64,000 nt of DNA from the NCBI RefSeq assembly GCF_036248275.1, contig NZ_CP109181.1, forward strand, positions 5,580,001 through 5,644,000, in the 5' to 3' direction. Positions 50,023 through 58,916 of this stretch are shown here, piece after piece (positions within the stretch are counted from its first letter, which is position 1; each line of letters opens with the position of its first letter). Source of the DNA: Streptomyces sp. NBC_01716. Its GTDB lineage: Bacteria > Actinomycetota > Actinomycetes > Streptomycetales > Streptomycetaceae. The position numbers were made by a program, and so were the translations under genes. The notes under the pieces are model-generated. The model was not told the DNA's origin. It saw nothing but the letters and a program-made list of their open reading frames with translations, and made no database searches.

Positions 50023-51531
50023 TCACGACGACCGCACGGAAGCCTGGGCCTGCGCCTGCAAAAGGACCAGTTCCGCCGCCTCCTCCCTCGTCCCCACCGA
50101 CGGTGGCGACCCCTCCAGCGGCAGGCCCGCCGTCTCCGCCATACAGGCGACCGCGGCGACGCCGATCAGGGCCGCGAACATCGCGTAGTACGCGGGCATC
50201 AGATTGTCGCCGGTGAGACTGATGAGACCGGTGATCACGAACGGGGTCGTACCGCCGAAGAGGGAGGCCGAGAGGTTGTAGCCGACCGACAGGGAGCCGT
50301 AGCGGACGCTCGTGGGGAAGAGCGCCGGCAGGGCCGCCGACATCGTGCCGAGGAGACAGACCAGGGAGAGCCCCAGCATCGCCATCCCGGTGACGATCGC
50401 GAGATAACCGCCCTGCTGGATCAGCAGGAACGCCGGAAGGGAGAGGACGAAGAACCCGAGCATCCCCGCCATCAGGAGCGGCTTGCGGCCGAACTGGTCG
50501 CTGAGACGGCCCACTTGGTTGATCATCCCCATCAGGGCGACCATGACGCCGAGCAGGATGAGCAGCCCATGGGTGTCGCTGTAGTGGAGTTGGTCGGAGA
50601 GATACGTCGGCATGTAGGACAGCAGCATGTAGTCGGTGACGTTGTACGCGCCGACGAGGCAGACGCAGAGGATCAGCCTCGGCCAGTGGTCGCGGAAGAT
50701 CCTGCCGAGATCGGACGCGGTGCTGGTCTCGACCAGATCGGCGGCCTCGGTCGCCTGGACCGTGTCCTGCTCCATCTTCGTGAACGCGGGGGTCTCGTCC
50801 AGCCTCAGCCGCAGATAGAGGCCGATGAGCCCGAGCGGCGCGGCGACGAGGAACGGTACGCGCCAGCCCCAGGCCTCCATGCCCGCGGAGCCGAGCACGG
50901 CGGTGAGCGCGGTGACGAGCCCGGCCGCGCCGATGTAGCCGGCGAGGGTGCCGAATTCGAGGAAGCTGCCGAAGAAGCCGCGCCGTTTGTCGGGGGCGTA
51001 CTCCGCGATGAAGGTGGAAGCGCCGCCGTACTCGCCGCCGGTGGAGAACCCCTGCACCAGCCGGAAGAGGATCAGCAGAACGGGGGACCAGAAGCCGATC
51101 GACGCGTACGAGGGGATCAGCCCGATCGTGCCGGTGCCGATCGCCATCATGATCATGGTCATGGCCAGGACCTTCTTGCGGCCGATTCGGTCACCCAAAG
51201 GGCCGAAGAACATGCCGCCGAGTGGCCGTACGAGGAAGGCCACCGCGAAGGTCGCGAAGGAGGAGAGCAGTTCGACCGTGGCGTTGCCGGAGGGGAAGAA
51301 GACATGGCCGATGGTGACGGCCAGATAGCTGTAGATCCCGAAGTCGAACCATTCCATGGCGTTGCCCAGCGCGGCCGCCTTCACCGCCCGCTGGACCGCC
51401 GCCTCGTCGGTGACGGTGATGTCGGACCTGCGCAGCGGGGGGTTCTTACGGCGCCGGCGCGCGCGGAAGAGCGCCGGGTGGCGTCGGGACGCCGGGGAGT
51501 CGGCAGCCTGGTCGCGCGCGGGCTCCGTCAT
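50023..51531 (-). CDS. MFS transporter of the metabolite:H+ symporter (MHS, ProP-like) family
   Basis: A 502-residue transporter with 12 membrane segments. The MHS signatures are GNAMEWFDFGIYSYLAVTIG, RPLGGMFFGPLGDRIGRKKV, GFSTGGEYGGASTFIAEYAP and GFFGSFLEFGTLAGY. Typical substrates are osmolytes, citrate, shikimate or dicarboxylates; ProP-type osmolyte uptake is the closest by motif, but no C-terminal coiled coil is present. The start was set at ATG 51531 (AGGAAACC upstream), leaving a 45-residue cytosolic N-tail. Confidence 0.88.
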   Translation of the reverse strand: MTEPARDQAADSPASRRHPALFRARRRRKNPPLRRSDITVTDEAAVQRAVKAAALGNAMEWFDFGIYSYLAVTIGHVFFPSGNATVELLSSFATFAVAFLVRPLGGMFFGPLGDRIGRKKVLAMTMIMMAIGTGTIGLIPSYASIGFWSPVLLILFRLVQGFSTGGEYGGASTFIAEYAPDKRRGFFGSFLEFGTLAGYIGAAGLVTALTAVLGSAGMEAWGWRVPFLVAAPLGLIGLYLRLRLDETPAFTKMEQDTVQATEAADLVETSTASDLGRIFRDHWPRLILCVCLVGAYNVTDYMLLSYMPTYLSDQLHYSDTHGLLILLGVMVALMGMINQVGRLSDQFGRKPLLMAGMLGFFVLSLPAFLLIQQGGYLAIVTGMAMLGLSLVCLLGTMSAALPALFPTSVRYGSLSVGYNLSASLFGGTTPFVITGLISLTGDNLMPAYYAMFAALIGVAAVACMAETAGLPLEGSPPSVGTREEAAELVLLQAQAQASVRSS

Positions 51532-51649
51532 GGGCCGGTTTCCTTTCCCAGGGCCTGCGGGGACGTCTGTCCCTAGGGAAAGCCTCCGCGCCGCTGTGAC
51601 GGCCGCAAGCCGGAGCCGCACGACGGGCGGCTCCGGCTGTCCCCGTCCG

Positions 51650-52117
51650 TCAGATGCCGAGATCCTTGATGATCTTCGCGACATGGCCGGTGGCCCGGAC
51701 GTTGTAGAGCGCCTGCTCGACCTTGCCCTCCTCGTCGACGATGACCGTCGAGCGGATGACACCCGTCACCGTTTTGCCGTAGAGCTTCTTCTCGCCGAAG
51801 GCGCCGTACGCGGCGAGGACGGACTTGTCGGTGTCGCCGACCAGGGTGACCTTCAGGTTCTCCTTGTCGCGGAACTTGGCGAGCTTCTCCGGCTTGTCCG
51901 GCGAGACCCCGATGACGTCGTAGCCGGCGCCGGCCAGCACGTCGAGGTTGTCGGTGAAGTCGCAGGCCTGCTTGGTGCATCCGGGCGTGAGCGCGGCGGG
52001 GTAGAAGTAGACGATGACCTTGCGCCCCTTGTGGTCGGCGAGCGAGACGTCGTTGCCGTCGGCGTCGGGCAGGGTGAAGGCGGGGGCGGTGTCGCCGGGC
52101 TGAAGTCGCTCGCTCAT
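51650..52117 (-). CDS. bcp: Thioredoxin-dependent peroxiredoxin Bcp
   Basis: A 155-residue thiol peroxidase. The peroxidatic Cys is in YFYPAALTPGCTKQACDFTD, with the second Cys five residues later as in atypical 2-Cys Bcp. The threonine and arginine of the active site (TPGC, and Arg in GVIRSTVIVDEEG) are present. It reduces hydroperoxides with thioredoxin. GAGGAGAA precedes the ATG. Divergent from the DUF3618 gene. Confidence 0.94.
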   Translation of the reverse strand: MSERLQPGDTAPAFTLPDADGNDVSLADHKGRKVIVYFYPAALTPGCTKQACDFTDNLDVLAGAGYDVIGVSPDKPEKLAKFRDKENLKVTLVGDTDKSVLAAYGAFGEKKLYGKTVTGVIRSTVIVDEEGKVEQALYNVRATGHVAKIIKDLGI

Positions 52118-52243
52118 GGTTCTCCTCGGTACGGGGGCGGGCAGGTGTATCGGCCCGAGCGTAGTAGCGCCGCGAAGTGCGAGGGCGGTGGAGCTGACAG
52201 ACTGTCCGGGTAGGCGAAGGATCGAAGGACCAACCAACCGGAC

Positions 52244-52591
52244 ATGACGACGGAGGCAGCGGTGTCGGATGCCAGGACCCCTGCGCAGATCGAGGCGGAC
52301 ATCGTCCGCCGGCGCGACCAGCTCGCCGAGACGCTCGACGAGATCGGCGTGCGGGTGCACCCGCAGACGATCGTGGGCGACGCGAAGGCACGGATGGTCT
52401 CCCGGGTGGACCAGACCGCGGGCAGGGCGTACGTCGCGGTGAATCGCACGGTGGCGGGTGTGAAGGGCAGGTTCGTCTCGGACGACGGCGCTCCGCGGCT
52501 GGAGCGGGTCGTCCCGGTGGCGCTGGTCGTCGTCGGACTGGTCGGGCTGCTCGCGGTGTCCGCGCGCCGCCCGCGCCGCCGCCGGGGCTGA
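52244..52591 (+). CDS. DUF3618 family protein with C-terminal membrane helix
   Basis: A 115-residue protein. DUF3618 signature near the N-terminus: RTPAQIEADIVRRRDQLAET, then LDEIGVRVHPQTIVGDAKAR. A single transmembrane helix (VVPVALVVVGLVGLLAV) ends in a short basic tail. Typical small actinobacterial tail-anchored protein of unknown function. GTG 52262 is an alternative start. Confidence 0.8.
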   Translation: MTTEAAVSDARTPAQIEADIVRRRDQLAETLDEIGVRVHPQTIVGDAKARMVSRVDQTAGRAYVAVNRTVAGVKGRFVSDDGAPRLERVVPVALVVVGLVGLLAVSARRPRRRRG

Positions 52592-52634
52592 GGACGGGAC
52601 CACCCCTCCGGCGTACGGCGCGGCTTCGGGCGGG

Positions 52635-52640
52635 TAAATT
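52635..52640 (+). promoter_or_regulatory. Leaderless -10 box of the GroES-like gene
   Basis: TAAATT (52635-52640) is followed after 7 nt by GTG 52648. The mRNA therefore probably begins at the start codon. Confidence 0.4.
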
Positions 52641-52647
52641 CGTGGGT

Positions 52648-52998
52648 GTGAGCAACAATTCCCACGACTCCTCCCATGACAAGCTGCCCATCCGGATGCT
52701 GCACGACCGGGTGCTGGTCAGGACCGACATCCCGGAGGGCGAACGGCGTTCGTCCGGCGGCATCGTCATCCCGGCGACCGCGGCCGTCGGGCGGCGCCTC
52801 GCCTGGGCCGAGGTGGTCGCCGTCGGGCAGAGCGTGCGGACGGTCGAGCCCGCGGACCGGGTGCTGTACGACCCCGAGGACCGCGCCGAGGTCGAGGTCC
52901 GGGGCGTGGCCTACGTACTGATGCGGGAACGCGACCTGCACGCGGTGGCGGCGGACCGGTTCGAGGGGTCGGAGGACTCCACGGGGCTCTATCTCTGA
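52648..52998 (+). CDS. GroES-like (Cpn10) co-chaperone family protein
   Basis: A 116-residue protein with the Cpn10 pattern IRMLHDRVLVRTDIPEGERR, SSGGIVIPATAAVGRRLAWA, EVVAVG and DRVLYDPEDRAEVEVRGVAY. It is longer than GroES at both ends and not beside groEL, so it is a divergent paralogue of unknown client. GTG 52648 chosen from promoter spacing. A strong terminator follows. Confidence 0.85.
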   Translation: MSNNSHDSSHDKLPIRMLHDRVLVRTDIPEGERRSSGGIVIPATAAVGRRLAWAEVVAVGQSVRTVEPADRVLYDPEDRAEVEVRGVAYVLMRERDLHAVAADRFEGSEDSTGLYL

Positions 52999-53008
52999 CG
53001 AGGCTCCA

Positions 53009-53046
53009 CGGAAGGGCCTGGTGACCATCGTCACCAGGCCCTTCCG
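53009..53046 (+). terminator. Terminator after the GroES-like gene
   Basis: A perfect 17-bp stem (53009-53025 with 53030-53046), 4-nt loop, starting 11 nt after the stop. It separates this gene from the guanidine riboswitch. Confidence 0.85.
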
Positions 53047-53069
53047 GTGTCTCTTTGCTAGGTTTGCGG

Positions 53070-53118
53070 GACCCCGACGAGACGCGCCGTACCGGGTCAA
53101 ACGAAAGACGACGCACCC
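53070..53118 (+). ncRNA. Guanidine-III riboswitch
   Basis: The sequence ACCCCGACGAGACGCGCCGT followed by ACCGGGTCAAACGAAAGACG and ACGCA matches the ykkC-III (guanidine-III) consensus: CCGGACGAGG, GCGCCGUACCCGGUCAG and ACAAGACGGCGC-like parts that build the pseudoknot. It ends about 30 nt before the start of an SMR exporter gene, a classic guanidinium-exporter pairing. Ligand binding is expected to expose the ribosome-binding site (GGAGG at 53138). Confidence 0.85.
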
Positions 53119-53148
53119 CTTGTCCGCGTTTCGCTCGGAGGTGCCGTC

Positions 53149-53469
53149 ATGGCCTGGGTCCTGCTCGTTGTCGCCGGTCTGCTCGAAGTGGGCTGGTCGA
53201 TCGGGATGAAGTACACCGACGGATTCACCCGGCTGTGGCCGAGTCTCTTCACCGGTGCCGGAATCGTCGCCAGCATGCTGCTGCTCTCGCAGGCCGCCAG
53301 AACGCTGCCGATCGGCACGGCGTACGGCGTGTGGGTCGGGATCGGCGCCGCCGGAGCGGCCGTCGTCGGCATGGCGGCACTAGGCGAACCGGCGACCGCC
53401 GCCCGGATCTTCTTCGTCTGCCTGCTGCTGGTGGCCGTGGTGGGCCTGAAGGCGACGTCCGGCCACTAG
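53149..53469 (+). CDS. SMR-family guanidinium exporter (SugE/Gdx type)
   Basis: A 106-residue four-helix protein. The first helix carries the essential Glu in LLVVAGLLEVGWSIGMKYTD, followed by GFTRLWPSLFTGAGIVASML and PIGTAYGVWVGIGAAGAAVV, the Gdx (SugE) pattern with a single-subunit dual-topology dimer. The upstream guanidine-III riboswitch identifies guanidinium as the exported cation, more convincingly than the old drug-resistance labels. Confidence 0.9.
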   Translation: MAWVLLVVAGLLEVGWSIGMKYTDGFTRLWPSLFTGAGIVASMLLLSQAARTLPIGTAYGVWVGIGAAGAAVVGMAALGEPATAARIFFVCLLLVAVVGLKATSGH

Positions 53470-53501
53470 CCCGCAGGGCTCGCAGGCCCCGGACGGGGGC
53501 G

Positions 53502-55979
53502 TTACTCGCGGGGGCGTGAGGTGCGGGGTGGGCCGTTGCCCGTGGCTCCGTCCGCCGCGCCGCCGCCCCCGTTGTCGCCTCCGCCGCCGCCTCCGATGAG
53601 CCCGTCGGTCAGGCCGTTCGTCCGGCCCTCGCTCTGGCCCTGCGCACCGCCGTCGCCCTGGCCGCCGTCCGTACCGCCTCCGCCGCCGTCGGTCCCTCCC
53701 GAGGTCTGTCCTTGCGCCTGGCCCTGGGCCTGGCCCTCGTTTCCGCCGGTGTCGGCGCCTTCGCTCCGGCCCTGCGCCGCGCCCGCGTTCTGTCCCCCCG
53801 TCCGGCCGGGCGCCGCGGGCTGGTCCGGGGAGCCCGGACTCTCCGACCGGCCCGGTGACGCGGGCTGTTCGGGGCTGCCGGACTCGTCGTCCGGCGGGGT
53901 GATCTCGTCCACGCCGTCCTCCAGCGTCAGTTCGAAGTCCGTGGCGTCGGTGCCCTCCAGGGCCGCCGCCGTGAACTGGCCCCAGATCTGCGCGGGCGGC
54001 CCGCCCCCGTTGACGCGCGCCAGGCCGAGCGCGCCGTACAGCGGTTTCTGGCGCGCCGTTTCGGGGTCGGCGCCCATGATCGCGACAACGGTCGCCAGGT
54101 CGGGCGTGTAGCCGGCGAACCAGGCCGCCTTGTCGTCCTCGGCCGTCCCCGTCTTGCCGGCCGCCGGGCGGCCGGCTGACTGGGCGGCCGTGCCCGTACC
54201 GCCCTCCACGACGCTCTGGAGGATCGCCGTGGTGGTGTCGGCCGCCTGGCGGCTGACGGCCTGCGTCTGCCGCCCGCGCGGCACTTCGACGGTCGCACCG
54301 TTCTTGGTGATCTCCGAGACCATCGTGTACGTGCCGTGCCGGCCGTGGTTGGCGAGCGTCGCGTACGCCTCCGTCATGTCGAGCACGCTCGCCGTGGCCG
54401 GGCCGAGCGCGATGGACGGGGACGCCGTGAGGTCGGGGGTGTCGTCGGGGATGCCGAGGCGGACCGCGGTGTCGCGGACCCGGCTCGGGCCGACGTCCTG
54501 TGCCATCTGCGCGTACACGGCGTTGATGGACTTGTCGGTGGCCTCACTGACGCTGACGGGGCCGTACGAGACGTCGTCCTCGTTGGCCGGGTCGTACCCG
54601 GTGGACCCGTCGGGCCCCTCCACCATGCGCTTGTTGGTGCCGTCGTACTCGGTGTTGGGGGTGATCTGTTCGCCGTCCTGGGTGTGCGAGTCGTTCTCGA
54701 CGGCTGCCGCGAACACGAACGGCTTGAAGGTGGAGCCGACCTGGTAGTCGCGGCGGGTCGCGTTGTTGACGTACTGCCGCGTGTAGTCGACGCCGCCGTA
54801 CATGGCCACGACCTCGCCGGTGGCGGGGTCGATGGAGACGCCGCCGACGCGTACGTTGCGGTCGGCCGCGCGCTTGGTGTCGACCTTCGACGTCACCTGT
54901 TCGTCCACCGCGTCGACCAGTGCCTTCTGTTTCGGCCGCTGGAGCGTGGTGGTGATGCGGTAGCCGCCGCTGGCGAGGGTCTTGTCGTCGAGGATCTTGT
55001 TCTTCGTGAGATAGTCCTCGACCGCCTGGACGATGTAACCGCGCTGCCCCGACAGGCCGGTGGACGGCTTGGCCTTGCCGGGCAGCGGGAAGACCATGGC
55101 GTCGCGGTCGGCGGGGGAGAGCCAGTTCTCCTTGACCATGCCGTCGAGCACATAGTTCCAACGGCCCTCCGCCTGCCCCGTGTTCTCCGGGTGCAGGGCG
55201 ACGTCGTACGCGCTGGGCGCGTTGAGCAGCGCGGCCAGGAAGGCGCCCTCCGCGGTGTCGATGTCCTGGACGTTCTTGCTGTAATAGGCCTGTGCGGCGG
55301 CCTGGATGCCGTACGCGTTGCGCCCGAAGTAGCTGGTGTTGAGGTAGCCCTCCAGGATCTGCGCCTTGCTCTCCTCGCGGTTGAGCTTGATGGCGATGAA
55401 GAACTCCTTCCCCTTGCGCACGACGGTCTGTTCCTGCGCGAGGTAGTAGTTCTTGACGTACTGCTGGGTGATCGTGGAACCGCCCTGGGTGCCCTTGCCG
55501 GTCATGGTGTTCCAGGCGGCGCGGACCATGCCCTGCGGGTCGATGGCGGGTTCGTTGTAGAAGTCCCGGTCCTCGGCGGCCAGTACGGCGCGACGGACGC
55601 TCTTCGGGATGTGGGAGAGCGGCACGTTCTCGCGGTTGACCTCGCCGTCGCGCGCCAGTTGGCTGCCGTCCTCGTACAGATACACGTTGGACTGGGCGAC
55701 GGCGGCGACGTTGGCGGCCGGGATCTGGACCAGCGTGTAGCCGGCGATGAAGCCGCCGATGAGCACGAACGCGCAGAACAGGAACCCCCCGAGCAGCATG
55801 CGCCAGGTGGGGAAGATCCGGCGCCAGCCGGAGCGCTTGCGGCGGGCCTTGCGGGCGGCCTTGCGTGCGGCGCGCCCGCCGGTGAGTTTCCCGCCGCCGG
55901 GGCCGCCGCCCGGTCCCTTGCCGCGGCCGTGGTCGGTCGGGTCGCGCGGGGGCCAGCCCTGCTGCTGCGCGTCGCTCAT
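53502..55979 (-). CDS. Class A penicillin-binding protein
   Basis: An 825-residue bifunctional peptidoglycan synthase. A cytosolic Arg/Lys-rich N-tail, one membrane helix (about residues 61-85), then the GT51 glycosyltransferase (catalytic Glu136 in AVLAAEDRDFYN, and GGSTITQQYVKNYYL). The transpeptidase has S416-xx-K (GSTFKPF), S484-x-N (KSINAVYA) and K609-T-G (GKTGTAED). After residue 690 a low-complexity Gly/Gln/Asp/Ser-rich tail of about 130 residues extends outside. Divergent from an ABC-2 exporter operon. Confidence 0.95.
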   Translation of the reverse strand: MSDAQQQGWPPRDPTDHGRGKGPGGGPGGGKLTGGRAARKAARKARRKRSGWRRIFPTWRMLLGGFLFCAFVLIGGFIAGYTLVQIPAANVAAVAQSNVYLYEDGSQLARDGEVNRENVPLSHIPKSVRRAVLAAEDRDFYNEPAIDPQGMVRAAWNTMTGKGTQGGSTITQQYVKNYYLAQEQTVVRKGKEFFIAIKLNREESKAQILEGYLNTSYFGRNAYGIQAAAQAYYSKNVQDIDTAEGAFLAALLNAPSAYDVALHPENTGQAEGRWNYVLDGMVKENWLSPADRDAMVFPLPGKAKPSTGLSGQRGYIVQAVEDYLTKNKILDDKTLASGGYRITTTLQRPKQKALVDAVDEQVTSKVDTKRAADRNVRVGGVSIDPATGEVVAMYGGVDYTRQYVNNATRRDYQVGSTFKPFVFAAAVENDSHTQDGEQITPNTEYDGTNKRMVEGPDGSTGYDPANEDDVSYGPVSVSEATDKSINAVYAQMAQDVGPSRVRDTAVRLGIPDDTPDLTASPSIALGPATASVLDMTEAYATLANHGRHGTYTMVSEITKNGATVEVPRGRQTQAVSRQAADTTTAILQSVVEGGTGTAAQSAGRPAAGKTGTAEDDKAAWFAGYTPDLATVVAIMGADPETARQKPLYGALGLARVNGGGPPAQIWGQFTAAALEGTDATDFELTLEDGVDEITPPDDESGSPEQPASPGRSESPGSPDQPAAPGRTGGQNAGAAQGRSEGADTGGNEGQAQGQAQGQTSGGTDGGGGGTDGGQGDGGAQGQSEGRTNGLTDGLIGGGGGGDNGGGGAADGATGNGPPRTSRPRE

Positions 55980-56046
55980 GTGTGCGGAGGCTCCTCGGCC
56001 GGGTCGAATCGGTAGTTACGGGCTATCCGGGTGATTCGTTTGCGGC

Positions 56047-56061
56047 ACCATGAAACATGGT
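56047..56061. promoter_or_regulatory. Inverted repeat ACCATG-AAA-CATGGT between PBP and ABC exporter genes
   Basis: A perfect 6-bp dyad with 3-bp centre in the divergent intergenic region, 67 bp upstream of the PBP start codon. Candidate operator; no regulator is apparent nearby. Confidence 0.3.
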
Positions 56062-56120
56062 CGAACCGGGCCCGGGGCCGCCGACCGGATAACCGCTCGC
56101 GGTGGGTGACCCCCTTGGGC

Positions 56121-56160
56121 TAGGGTCGGGCGCTTTGGTGCCGTACAGCGGAAACGGCAC
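56121..56160 (+). promoter_or_regulatory. Promoter and 5'-UTR hairpin of the ABC-2 exporter operon
   Basis: TAGGGT (56121-56126) is a good -10 box. About 12 nt downstream GTGCCGT (56138-56144) pairs with ACGGCAC (56154-56160) in the untranslated leader. The -35 box is unclear. Confidence 0.35.
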
Positions 56161-56200
56161 GGGGAGACCACACGTAACGGGGCCGAGGGGGAGTGCTGAC

Positions 56201-57001
56201 GTGCGTCTGTACGCGGTCGTCGCGGCGGGCGGGTTCCGCCGCTACGCGACGTACCGGACCGCCACGGCCGCGGGGGTGTTCACCAACACCGTCTTCGGTT
56301 TCATCGTGGCGTACACCTACACGGCGCTCTGGGAGCAGCGGCCCCAGCTCGGCGGCTACGACCTCTCGCAGGCGGTCACCTACGTCTGGATCGGCCAGTC
56401 GCTGCTGATGACCTGCGCGATGATGGGCGGCGGCTTCGAGGACGAGTTGATGGACCGTATCCGCACCGGCGACGTGGCGATCGATCTCTACCGGCCTGCG
56501 GATCTCCAGCTGTGGTGGCTGGCAAGCGACTTGGGGCGCGCCGCGTTCCATCTGCTGGGACGCGGGATCGTACCGATGGCGCTCGGCGCGCTCGCCTTCG
56601 AGCTGTCGCTGCCCGAGAACCCGCTGGTCTGGGCCGCGTTCCTCTGCTCCGTGTTCCTGGGCGTCGTGGTCAGCTTCGCCGTGCGCTTCCTGGTCGCCCT
56701 GTCGGCCTTCTGGCTGCTGGACGGCGCGGGAGTCGGCCAGATCACCTTCCTGGCGGGGATGTTCTTCTCCGGGATGCTGCTGCCGCTGACGCTCTTCCCC
56801 GGGCTCCTGGGCGAGGTCGCGAGGGCGCTGCCGTGGTCGTCGCTGCTCCAGATCCCGGCGGACGTCTTCCTGGGGCGGCACACGGGGTGGGGACTGGTCG
56901 GGGCGTTCGCGTTCCAGGCCGGGTGGGCGCTGGCGCTGCTGGCGCTGGGGCGGCTGCTCCAGTCCGTGGCGACGCGAAGGGTGGTGGTGCAGGGTGGCTG
57001 A
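56201..57001 (+). CDS. ABC-2 exporter permease, first subunit
   Basis: A 266-residue permease with six transmembrane segments, starting FRRYATYRTATAAGVFTNTV and containing a conserved GGYDLSQAVTYVWIGQSLLM and a long hydrophobic end. GTG 56201 follows GAGGGGGAG at 8-nt spacing; the longer ATG frame at 56102 overlaps the promoter. It overlaps the next permease gene by 8 bp. A heterodimeric permease pair with one ATPase is the usual design of this family; the cargo is unknown. Confidence 0.88.
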   Translation: MRLYAVVAAGGFRRYATYRTATAAGVFTNTVFGFIVAYTYTALWEQRPQLGGYDLSQAVTYVWIGQSLLMTCAMMGGGFEDELMDRIRTGDVAIDLYRPADLQLWWLASDLGRAAFHLLGRGIVPMALGALAFELSLPENPLVWAAFLCSVFLGVVVSFAVRFLVALSAFWLLDGAGVGQITFLAGMFFSGMLLPLTLFPGLLGEVARALPWSSLLQIPADVFLGRHTGWGLVGAFAFQAGWALALLALGRLLQSVATRRVVVQGG

Positions 57002-57854
57002 CGTGGTGCAGTCGGAACGGACGCTTGAGCGGGAGTGGCCGCGCTCGCCTCTGTGGGAGGGGCTGCGTGCGTACGGCCTGATCGTGGCCATGTGGATGCG
57101 GTCGACGATGGCCTACCGCGCGTCGTTCGCCATGACCGCCTTCGGGAACTTCGCGGCGACCGCGTTCGACTTCGTCACGATCCTGCTGATGTTCTCCCAC
57201 GTCGACCAACTGGGCGGCTACTCGCTGCCCGAGGTCGCCTTCCTTTACGGCGCCGCGGGCGCCGCCTTCGGCCTCGCCGACCTGGCCTTCGGGTCGATGG
57301 ACCGGCTCGGCCGCCGGGTCAGGGACGGCACCCTGGACACCCTGCTGGTGCGCCCGGCGCCGGTGCTCGCGCAGGTCGCGGCGGACAGGTTCGCGCTGCG
57401 GCGGCTCGGCCGTATCGTCCAGGGCCTGCTGGTGCTCGGATACGCGCTGACGACGCTCGACATCGCGTGGACCCCGCTCAAGGTGGCGATGGTCCCGATG
57501 ATGATCCTCAGCGGTGCGGTGATCTTCGCGTCCGTGTTCGTCGCGGGCGGTGCGTTCCAGTTCTGGGCGCAGGACGCCGCCGAGGTGCAGAACTCCTTCA
57601 CGTACGGCGGGACCACACTGCTCCAGTACCCGCCCACGGTCTTCGCGAAGGACCTGGTGCGCGGGGTGACGTTCGTGGTGCCGCTCGCCTTCGTCAACTG
57701 GATGCCCGCGCTGTACGTGATGGACCGTGACGATCCGCTGGGGCTGCCGGACTGGGCCGCCTTCCTGCCGCCGGTGGTGGCGGTGGGGTGCTGCGCGCTG
57801 GCGGGGCTGGCGTGGCGGGTGGGGCTGCGGGCGTACCGGAGTACGGGAAGTTAG
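56994..57854 (+). CDS. ABC-2 exporter permease, second subunit
   Basis: A 286-residue permease with six membrane segments and the matching family stretch YRASFAMTAFGNFAATAFDF, FRDGTLDTLLVRP-type (VRDGTLDTLLVRPAPVLAQV) and YGGTTLLQYPPTVFAKDLVR. GTG 56994 overlaps the first permease gene; the ATPase gene follows 14 nt later, so all three are one operon. Confidence 0.88.
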   Translation: MADVVQSERTLEREWPRSPLWEGLRAYGLIVAMWMRSTMAYRASFAMTAFGNFAATAFDFVTILLMFSHVDQLGGYSLPEVAFLYGAAGAAFGLADLAFGSMDRLGRRVRDGTLDTLLVRPAPVLAQVAADRFALRRLGRIVQGLLVLGYALTTLDIAWTPLKVAMVPMMILSGAVIFASVFVAGGAFQFWAQDAAEVQNSFTYGGTTLLQYPPTVFAKDLVRGVTFVVPLAFVNWMPALYVMDRDDPLGLPDWAAFLPPVVAVGCCALAGLAWRVGLRAYRSTGS

Positions 57855-57868
57855 GAGAGGAACGCGCA

Positions 57869-58885
57869 ATGGATTCGGACGGCTCCGATTTCATCGAACT
57901 GGACGGTATCGAGAAGGTCTTCGACGTACGGCGGAAGGCGGGCCTGGTGCGCCGCGAGCGCCATCAGGTGCGCGCGGTCGACGGCATCAGCTTCCGCGTG
58001 GCACGCGGCGAGATGGTGGGCTACATCGGCCCCAACGGTGCCGGGAAGTCCACCACCATCAAGATGCTCACCGGCATCCTGACGCCGAGCGCGGGCCGGC
58101 TGCGGGTCGCGGGGATCGACCCGTCGCGGGAGCGCACGAGGCTGGCGCGCCGGATCGGCGTGGTGTTCGGCCAGCGCACGACCCTGTGGTGGGACCTGCC
58201 GCTGATCGACTCGTACCGGCTGGTGCACCGTATGTACCGCATCCCCGACAAGCGGTACCGGGAGAATCTGGAGCGCTGCGTCGAACTGCTGGAGCTGGGC
58301 GAGCTGTTGGACGTTCCCGTACGGCAGCTCTCGCTCGGCCAGCGGATGCGCGGCGACATCGCGGCGGCGCTGCTCCACGACCCCGAGGTGCTCTACCTCG
58401 ACGAGCCGACGATCGGCCTGGACGTGATCTCCAAGGCCAGGGTCCGTGAGTTCCTGCGGGATCTGAACGCGGAGCGCCGTACGACGGTGCTGCTGACCAC
58501 GCACGACCTGACGGACATCGAGCAGCTCTGCGCGCGGGTCATGGTCATCGACCACGGGCGGCTCGTGTACGACGGGGCGCTCGCCGGGCTGCACGAGGTG
58601 GGCGAGAGCGAGCGGACCCTGGTGGTCGACCTCGAACGCGAACTGCCCCCGGTCGAGCTGCCGGGAGCACGGGTGGTGAAGGTGGAGGGGCCGCGGCAGT
58701 GGCTCGCCTTCCCGGCCGCGGCGTCGGCGGCGCCGCTGGTGGCGCGGATCGCGGCGGAGTATCCGCTGATGGACCTGTCGGTGCGGGAGCCCGACATCGA
58801 GTCGGTGATCGCGAAGATGCTCTCCCGGGGGAAGGTCCCGGATCCCGCGGTGGGCGAGGAGGCTACTGGGGTCACTGCGCTGTGA
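57869..58885 (+). CDS. ABC-2 exporter ATPase
   Basis: A 338-residue ATPase: Walker A GPNGAGKST, Q-loop GVVFGQRTTLWWDLPLIDSY, signature LSLGQRMRGDIAAALLHDPE (S-L-G-Q instead of S-G-G-Q, typical of this exporter group), Walker B VLYLDEPTIGLD and H loop LTTHDLTDIE. An 80-residue C-terminal domain follows. Promoter and dimer partner are the two preceding permeases. Third gene of the operon; the downstream gene has its own promoter inside this gene's end. Confidence 0.93.
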   Translation: MDSDGSDFIELDGIEKVFDVRRKAGLVRRERHQVRAVDGISFRVARGEMVGYIGPNGAGKSTTIKMLTGILTPSAGRLRVAGIDPSRERTRLARRIGVVFGQRTTLWWDLPLIDSYRLVHRMYRIPDKRYRENLERCVELLELGELLDVPVRQLSLGQRMRGDIAAALLHDPEVLYLDEPTIGLDVISKARVREFLRDLNAERRTTVLLTTHDLTDIEQLCARVMVIDHGRLVYDGALAGLHEVGESERTLVVDLERELPPVELPGARVVKVEGPRQWLAFPAAASAAPLVARIAAEYPLMDLSVREPDIESVIAKMLSRGKVPDPAVGEEATGVTAL

Positions 58886-58904
58886 CGTCCGACTCACCTT
58901 TGAC

Positions 58905-58916
58905 TAGGCTGACAAC
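58905..58916 (+). promoter_or_regulatory. Leaderless promoter of the DUF1707 gene
   Basis: TAGGCT (58905-58910) lies 6 nt before the ATG at 58917, with GTGACG 17 bp further upstream (overlapping the stop codon of the ABC ATPase). The -35/-10 pair and leaderless spacing are among the best in the window. Confidence 0.6.

Noticed and set aside
49930..51576. A 548-codon plus-strand frame opposite the MHS transporter
   Set aside because: Charged, low-complexity antisense shadow; the transporter on the minus strand is intact.
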